DNA of 25,310 bases from assembly GCA_000969725.1 (NCBI GenBank), contig JXSR01S074686.1, one strand, 5' to 3'. The notes under the pieces are model-generated. The model made no database searches, had not been told where the DNA came from, and saw only the letters and a program-made list of their open reading frames with translations. A program made the position numbers and the translations under genes. Each line of letters begins with the position of its first letter. Positions within the stretch are counted from its first letter, which is position 1. The DNA comes from Ophiothrix spiculata. Taxonomy: Eukaryota > Echinodermata > Ophiuroidea > Amphilepidida > Ophiotrichidae. This document shows, one piece after another, positions 19,221-25,310 of this stretch.

Positions 19221-19839
19221 TAATACATGTCCTTATTACAAATAATTTGTATACTTGAATAAAACCTCATCATTTATTTTATTAAAAGAAGACAGTATGA
19301 AACTTTGTGTGTATCCACTGTACCTTGATCGGTGTGACTCCTAGACTAGCTGCAAGTCTTTGATCTGCAAATTTCACTTATCCTGTCCCTTTCTTCGTAA
19401 TTGTCTGATGAGCTTCTTTTTCTAATAACTACTAGTAGTTGTTTTCAAATCAACCCAAATAAACAAAAATCTACACGTCCAAAGCTTGATATTCTCAGCT
19501 TGTACATTATTCATACATAACCCTCAATAAACCATGCTGTTGCATTTGTGATTAAACCACATGAATGGTCATTCCCTAATTCTGACTGGCAAATCCCTAA
19601 GTCCAATTTCAATGTTTTGAAGGGAAGGGAGAATCATGATATGAGACCACATCTGTGATTTGTGATATAAATAGACCAGATAGGGGTAAAATATTAGTAG
19701 GCCTATGTTGGTTGCCAATTGGGTTCAACTAGATATTTGAGGGTTGATGTCTGAGACTTGTGTATAATATTCAATAAGAATGAAAGAAATTGCCAAAATA
19801 GCCTTGAATCAAGGCTATGTGACTCCAATCTTTTCAATG
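19221..19839. other. Stretch without a recognisable gene
   Basis: It lies between the mariner-like element and the outer duplicated block. AACTACTAGTAGTT (19427-19440) is a perfect palindrome, and ATAGCCTTGAATCAAGGCTAT (19798-19818) is a perfect 10-bp hairpin with a one-base loop. No coding evidence was seen. Confidence 0.5.
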
Positions 19840-20450
19840 ACTAAAACGATCTTTTAAGACTCATAATAACTCGTATAACTGAGTATTTTTATTTGTAAAT
19901 AGGATATCCGTTTTTCTTGATTAGAATATCTCACGAGCATTTAACCCACTATCCGATGGAAGTGTGTGGCGGAATTGTTGAGATACCATTCAAATACTTC
20001 TTGAACCAGGTTAAAAAGAACGGGAGTATGTGCCAATCAAAATAGCAGTTCACTACAAAGCAAATGTTAAGATATATCTTTCCCTGTCGGGATTACCCTT
20101 AGGAAAGAAAAATACCGGAACAAGTATTACTTGCATCTAGATGGAGTTTAGGGGAGACACGTAAACTAATCGGCAATCGGAAGAGTCTATTTCTCCACTA
20201 ATCTTAAACATATCGACAATTCTATTTATCCACGCATTTAGTTATGTGCCTGTGTACTATATCTATGATTTTAAAGCATCAAATTGAATATGTTGCAGCC
20301 AGATGCACAGAATTTGCCTTTGCCGTCTAGTTCAGATAACGGCAAGCTGATCCCGATTCGTTTACGTGTCTCCCCTTACCAGTGCTAAAAGGAACGATAT
20401 GTCAATCTTACGTATGCGTGCTGGTGATAATGAACCACGGAATGACACAA
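19840..20450 (+). pseudogene. Unidentified coding-like block, copy 2, interrupted by a MITE
   Basis: Plus-strand counterpart of 1618-1985. Protein-like segments are GGIVEIPFKYFLNQ (about 19968-20010), VPIKIAVHYK, KKNTGTSI and, beyond the inserted MITE, NDMSILRMRAGDNEPRND (about 20393-20446). With the MITE and one TTA set aside, the nucleotide alignment with copy 1 runs straight through the junction. So the MITE entered after the two copies separated. An ATG at 19953 precedes VCGGIVEI and is a possible start only in this copy. Both copies look broken, and the family is unknown to me. Short blocks of high protein identity in a more diverged background argue that the ancestral sequence was coding. 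Confidence 0.4.
20151..20375. mobile_element. Harbinger-like (Tourist-type) MITE, 225 bp, TTA target duplication
   Basis: GGGGAGACACGTAAAC at the left end is mirrored by GTTTACGTGTCTCCCC at the right. After a short gap, CGG/CCG bases also pair. TTA flanks both sides (20148-20150, 20376-20378). Small size, GGGG ends and a 3-bp TTA duplication fit PIF/Harbinger MITEs. It interrupts the coding-like block at 19840-20450. Confidence 0.88.
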
Positions 20451-20972
20451 TTAATTTTTCCCTAGCAATGCTCGTAATCTAATTCTCATATTCAAAATAA
20501 ATCATGTATTTTGTTCATAATGATATTGTTAATGATTTATTTATAAGTAACGCAAGAGTCGGAAGTAGAATAATTTTTAGAAACCAATAGAAAAAATGCT
20601 ATACCTGTTATTCTGACAGGCAAGGTCGAAGTTTGTGCAGATCGCTTAAAAAGGACCCCTAATTAGGTGACGTCGAACACTCCACTTATTGTTTATTGTG
20701 GTAACTATTCCGAAATCTGACCACTCTGTGAACTTTCTTGTCATTTTTTAATTTTTTCTACGTTTATTATCAAGCTATAATTCAATTCTTTATCTAATTC
20801 AAAGCTTTAATTCCTATCGTTTCCTTTCACATTGTCGTTCCATTCAAATTTCCATAGACATATTCAGCAGCAAAGCTCATAGTATGAAGATCATGGTGCT
20901 CCCCACCCCGGCTTACTCAACAAAGCGAGGCCTCCAGTAATGACGTTTAAACACAGTAATTTAACAACATAT
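20451..20972. other. Stretch without a recognisable gene
   Basis: Faint similarity to copy 1 may continue to about 20500. Beyond that I see no gene or repeat. Confidence 0.5.
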
Positions 20973-23398
20973 GGTCGAATCCAACAACTGTGTGTATTTC
21001 ATGTTCCGCTTTATAAACAAAAAGTGTAAATATTGGTAACTTTGTTATTGTGTTTATCTTATCCGCCTTGAAAAAACCTTTCACGTCATATATAATTCAA
21101 CCTCCTTCTTAAAGAAAATACAATTTTAGAAGCATTTTACATGCCATTTTAGGCCATTTTTAAAGTAGAAAATATTTATTTTTGCAGAAAGTAGGTTGAA
21201 AAATTTTAAAACAGCATTAATTGTGAATTAAATATTGTTTTTCAAGTTACCATATGTATCAGGAAAATATTCTCTTAGTTTTGTTGATTCTGTGTAATGC
21301 ATTGATTTTTAGGATAAATTTTTCCAGTGGTAAATTTAATTGTTACCTACGAATCCAAAATGCTTAAAAATTAAAAATTAAAGGGAATATATAGGATATA
21401 TACTAGTGTAGTATTTGCTGTATGCAAAGCCAGGTGAACACCATCCTTAAATGTATTGCTTTTGTAGCGGTCTGATACTTCATAAAAGTATCAAAGAATG
21501 CGATGTGCTGACAAAAATGACGTGGTCAAAAATAAAGGTTACCTACGGATACATTAATAAAGCAATGCATTTTCAACAATTTAATATATAAGCAAAGAAT
21601 TTTGATGTAGATGAGTTGAGAAACAGTTATTGTAACTATTATGAACGTCTCATAAGCGTGTTTTGTGTCATTTTTGAAAAATCCTCACAAATCCCTTGTA
21701 TTCGTAGGTAATTTTCATGTACCAAATGTTACCTACGAATACGTGTTGGCAAAATATCAGTATTGTGAAGTAAGAATATAAGTGACAATTCCCAAATTAG
21801 TATGTAAAGTAAGCATGTTAGGTTCACTTTCAAGACAAATGACAATGGAAGCTGTGAACTCTCCTACAAAACTGCTACGCCAAACTGAATATGGCCTGTT
21901 GGTTGAAATTGAGTGCGATATTGACTAGAATCCCGTCTATAGCTGCTACTTCAGTTAAAATAAACTTTTAGAATGGGCTAAGTATTTTGATGTATCTGTC
22001 ATTGAATGTGTTTCATTTTAACCATCAAGAAACATTCCGGATTTTGAATAATAGTCTCAAATTTTTAGGTATAAGTATACCCAAATTTAGTGTATTCGTA
22101 GGTAACACCAAAAAACACATGTATATTTCTGGTTAAAATCATTGTTTCATGGTCTCTTTGAGACCCTGTTATAAACAGCACTGCAGCTTCAATCAAATAA
22201 ATGCTTAAAATAGTATTAGATTGCCATGCATACCTAAAAAAACCTACAAAAACCGTTTTAGCTTATTTTCTATCAAATTGCGCCAATTAAGCACGTTTTG
22301 CAACTACATATACGGTTTTCAATCACCATCATACATTTTCAAAACAACCTTCAGATAATTAAATTGTATCTTATCTATCAATAAAGACGCTTTAAATGAT
22401 GATATATTTGACGTGGTAAAGAAATTAAAGGTTTCTTTGCAGAAGTCTTTCAATCGTGTGATTGTTACCTACGAATACTGCTATGTTACCTACGAATACA
22501 ACATTCAACACATAAGTTATGTATTAATTTGACATTGTGATTGGATATTTATAGTGAGAATTATTACTTGACACTCATATGCAAGTTTTAAAGCGAACTT
22601 CCAATTCACAGATATTCAATTTGTTAACTAATTTGCATTTAACCCTATTCTGTATCAAATGTCGTTTTTAAAAATCCATTAAAAGTATGATTATTAATGA
22701 GAGGTTAGTCCAAAACTATCATCAATCAGAACAGATGGTTGGAAATCAATTCAAAAAATAATATCAAATGGTTCATATACGTATATTTTTAAATTCTCAC
22801 TGCTTATCTAGAAATATTTATCCCTAAATTAACCCTGTTACCTACGAATACTGATGTGTATGTCTCCTTCCAAAACTGAAAATCTTAATGTGTATGCTAA
22901 AATTCTTGTTTTTCTAGAAAATAGATATCCAACTTTTCATCATAAATACAGTGAATGCATGTGCAGGCATTTGACTAACAAAGTACAGAAACTGCTAAAA
23001 ATACAATTTTCAAACAAGAAATGCTATAATTTCGTAAAGCCAACTACTTGAGTTTTAGAAGTTACAAGAAACATATTTGAGAAGGGCTTTGCCCTTTTCT
23101 TACACCAGGTGACCTACACCATGCGTAAAACCATCAATTTGTAGGGATTTGAGCATTTTAGATTTTAAGCCATTATGTTTTTAAAAGCATGGTATTGGTA
23201 TTCGTAGGTAACATAGTGAATTTAGCATCAACTTCAGCATGCTGTCCCGTGATTATTTGGAGAGATTAGTGATGGCAAATCTTTTCACTGAAAGTTTGAT
23301 ATATTTACTTTAAACACGAAAAAAATCAATAAAATCTGATGCTTCTGAAATTTTGATGTCCAATTCCCTTTTTTGAGCACAATTCATTGGATTCGACC
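20973..23398. mobile_element. About 2.4-kb non-coding element carrying nine copies of GTTACCTACGAATAC
   Basis: GGTCGAATCCAA at 20973-20984 is mirrored by TTGGATTCGACC at 23387-23398, and ATAT lies outside both ends. ATAT is a palindrome, so it may be a target duplication or part of 16-bp inverted repeats. Inside are six perfect and three near-perfect copies of a 15-bp motif in both orientations, listed separately. The first copy ends in CGAATCCAAAA, echoing the element's end. No open frame resembles a transposase; the longest (22854-23051) has no motif. I infer a large non-autonomous DNA transposon. Confidence 0.65.
21342..23212. repeat. Interspersed 15-bp motif GTTACCTACGAATAC, nine copies
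   Basis: Perfect copies on the plus strand start at 21728, 22464, 22485 and 22837; on the minus strand they start at 22092 and 23198. Near copies are 21342 (ends ATCC), 21538 (CGGATAC) and 21698 (minus, last base changed). Spacing runs from 6 bases (22464/22485) to about 370, so this is not a tandem array. No copy occurs elsewhere in the window. Confidence 0.95.
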
Positions 23399-24341
23399 AT
23401 ATATAGTCATATATGCAGATATGAGAGGTAGATGGGATAAATGAATGTGTAAATTGCTAGCTACCATATAAAGAAAGAAAACTAACTTAATCCCCATTAC
23501 GAGGGATATTCCCGGACAAATGAATTTCTATATACACGATTAAATCATCCATGAAAATTGACGCTAACAAACTATGCCGAAGACTTCAGCCAATTAGGTC
23601 AAGAGGTCACCGCCACTACAGGTCACCGCATTTCACACCTGAGTAAATTCGTGAGTTCTTGGATCCCCCCTAGTAACTGCATGTCATATAAAACAAGATG
23701 AAATTAACTAATCCAGACTAATGTTTTAAATCTTGCTAGCCTATAAACCAATTAGAAAAATAAACATCGCATTGAGATTGCTTCTTTTATAGTTTAAACG
23801 GCATTAGCAATCGTAGAGTGTACTTTGTTGTTGAGGCACATCGAAATATAAGGTTTGTGATCTAGTATTTTACCATCTTTATCAACCTTTTTGCACGCTG
23901 TACATGAACTTTATGCAACTGTGTTAATCCGTATTAATTTGTTTGTGTAAAATTTACGTTGATCTATTCAATGATCAATTCATTCATTTCCAGAACAGTC
24001 TCACGAAAACATGGAAAATATCAAATAAAGAGACCAGCCAGTGTATTGATATAGTAAATCTTTACAAACAAACAAACATTTTTCACGATATTTCCGTATT
24101 CTGTCCTAGTTTCGATTGACCCTAATAAATTATGCAACCAATACATATCGGACGAAAATTTAACACGATGTAATAACATCTTAACACATTTATTAACTAA
24201 CCCTAACTCCCCCACGTCACTTCTCCGTTTAAAAGTTATCTCCTCAGTAATCTGCAACTTAAAAATTGGCTGGTTACCCAATGGATTCGAACCCGGTACC
24301 CGTATTTTCTTAGGTTTGTATGTAAAGAGTATGTAAAGATT
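23399..24341. other. Stretch without a recognisable gene
   Basis: A 111-codon minus-strand frame begins here (24021-24356) but has no family signature. GGGTTCGAATCC on the minus strand (about 24282-24293) looks like a polymerase III B box, yet no A box or tRNA fold accompanies it. GGTCACCGC occurs twice at about 23605 and 23622. Confidence 0.5.
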
Positions 24342-24704
24342 GCATTTTATAGTCAATGAATTGAACTTTCCGATGCCGTTTGTTTCATTTCAATCGGTAG
24401 AGTACAACAAAAGTTATGCTATGGTCAAATTTATCATATCTGTCTTATACATTCATCAAATTTGTTCATTTTTCAGCATATATAAAAGATAGCATGCACA
24501 TATTAAACTATATTGTTACGGTTGAGTGAACAGATCAAGGACAATACTCAATAGAACGTTATTTCCGAAGAACTTACAAAATCGTGAAACTGGACCAGAA
24601 AGTTTTACATCCAAATATTAGACAAAGCATATCTTTTTTTCTAGATTTCCGATTGAAATGAAACAAACAGTATCTTAAAGTTCAATTCATGGACTACAAA
24701 ATCC
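24342..24704. mobile_element. Inverted-repeat element (MITE-like), about 60-bp arms
   Basis: The left arm 24342-24397 (TTTTATAGTCAATGAATTGA, then ACTTT and GTTTGTTTCATTTCAATCGG) is mirrored by 24649-24704. The best run is GTTTGTTTCATTTCAATCGG, identical in both arms. The middle of about 250 bp is non-coding. Ends are not sharp and no target duplication was identified. Confidence 0.7.
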
Positions 24705-24839
24705 GTTAAATATAAGAAAATTATATGACGTATTTGGACTTGGGTGATTTGCTTAACTTTTTGATTTGTGATTTTTTGATGTTTGGTAGGGTTAGGGTTA
24801 ATCAACAAGGAAATTATAGAAAACTGCTAGAGATACCTT

Positions 24840-25165
24840 TAAATTTGTCGAGAGAGTGGTTGGCAGGTGATCACTAATATGTCAGTCACTATAATAGCAG
24901 AACGGGTTTTTTTCATCATTTGTCAGTATATTATCAATAATAGTAGCCGAGGTTTCAGTAATTGTTGTTGGTTTATAAATAATGGGTAACATCGAAAGAG
25001 AATAAATAAGTTCTAGGTATTCGTGAGTAGGTCTGTGAATTTTAGACTTCAGTAGATCTATATTGAATACAGGCTCAATATCTCTGATAAACTGATCAAT
25101 GGGAATGTGTGACGTGTACACCACTCCTACAAAATAGCCCTTGTTTCGGGCTGTCAATATTGTTC
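24840..25165 (-). mobile_element. LINE endonuclease-domain fragment
   Basis: On the minus strand the frame at 25157-24882 reads GYFVGVVYTSHIPIDQFIRD, FNIDLLKSKIHRPTHEYLEL and KPTTITETSATIIDNILTND. These are the C-terminal blocks of the APE-type endonuclease of non-LTR retrotransposons (VVYRPP, GDFNIDLL, PTRIT-SATLIDNI-TN). SDHLP, with the last catalytic histidine, follows at 24875-24861 in a different frame, so there is a frameshift near 24900. About a dozen residues are missing between DQFIRDIEP and FNIDLL, including the GD of the GDFN motif. It is a dead fragment. No reverse transcriptase follows toward 24704, where another element begins. Confidence 0.85.
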
Positions 25166-25310
25166 AATTTAGAGTATACCATGTCTGGTACTCTCTGAAT
25201 CAAACTAAATTCTCAGTCAGGGATCAGCCCTTGAGTTCTCGGATCAGTCTTGTCGGAATTATGGAAAAGTATTTGATGGCTCTCAACTGACTTCTCATAA
25301 CTGTACAGCA
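25166..25310. other. Window edge, nothing recognised
   Basis: The minus-strand sequence upstream of the endonuclease fragment does not continue recognisably as LINE protein. Confidence 0.4.

Larger units (their letters stand above)
16400..20450 (-). repeat. Right arm of the old inverted duplication
   Basis: This interval contains the inverted partners of both left-arm blocks. It has been enlarged by three later insertions: the elements at 17101-18046, 18159-19218 and 20151-20375. Without these the two blocks would be about 0.85 kb apart, against about 1.6 kb in the left arm. Confidence 0.6.

Noticed and set aside
1618-20450. The two inverted arms as ends of a single very large transposon such as a Polinton
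   Set aside because: The spacing would fit, but none of the hallmark genes is visible between the arms. The interior is filled with unrelated small elements, and the arms are not alike along their full length.
21342-23212. CRISPR-like array
   Set aside because: Spacing is irregular, orientation is mixed, the repeat is only 15 bp and the setting is eukaryotic.
24021-24356. 111-codon minus-strand frame, and a tRNA gene suggested by GGGTTCGAATCC
   Set aside because: The translation has no family features. No A box, cloverleaf or acceptor stem accompanies the B-box-like sequence.

Overview
The window looks like intergenic or intronic DNA from a multicellular animal. It is AT-rich, has no bacterial-type operon and no long open frame, and is packed with metazoan-type transposable elements. 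These are 5'-truncated non-LTR retrotransposons (LINEs), a probable tRNA-derived SINE, hAT, mariner-like and Harbinger-like DNA elements, and miniature inverted-repeat elements (MITEs). The mix of families resembles marine invertebrate genomes (echinoderm, hemichordate, lophotrochozoan). That is an impression from the repeats, not a species call. No intact host gene, tRNA, rRNA or CRISPR array was found. All boundaries were read by eye.

Layout, left to right. 1-221 (-): piece of a LINE ORF1-like protein. About 1.6-2.0 kb and 3.6-4.27 kb: two blocks that recur, inverted and in mirror order, at 19.8-20.45 kb and 16.4-16.98 kb. I read this as an old inverted segmental duplication. The outer block carries a protein-like reading frame that I cannot name. 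3.49-3.65 kb: 27-bp minisatellite. 6.44-7.70 kb: 3' end of a LINE interrupted by two MITEs, one in the coding part and one (hAT) in the 3' UTR. 7.84-9.22 kb: palindromic MITE with a mariner-like element inside its left arm. 9.44-9.79 kb: hAT-like MITE. 11.70-12.03 kb: second hAT-like MITE. 12.23-13.27 kb: mariner-type transposon with a decayed transposase. 13.44-13.97 kb: cluster of a GTCACAAACGTTACC motif. 14.43-14.67 kb: SINE-like repeat, then a Harbinger-like MITE to 15.14 kb. 16.02-16.38 kb: CR1/L2-type LINE 3' end. 17.10-18.05 kb: 946-bp element with a 4-bp target duplication. 18.16-19.22 kb: mariner-like element with about 200-bp inverted repeats. 20.15-20.38 kb: Harbinger-like MITE inside the duplicated coding-like block. 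20.97-23.40 kb: about 2.4-kb non-coding element with nine copies of a 15-bp motif, GTTACCTACGAATAC. 24.34-24.70 kb: inverted-repeat element. 24.84-25.16 kb (-): LINE endonuclease fragment.

The most unusual points are the mirror-ordered inverted duplication, the unidentified coding-like block shared by its arms, and three separate non-coding segments that each carry many copies of their own 14-15-bp motif. The nested insertions give a relative order of events at three places.
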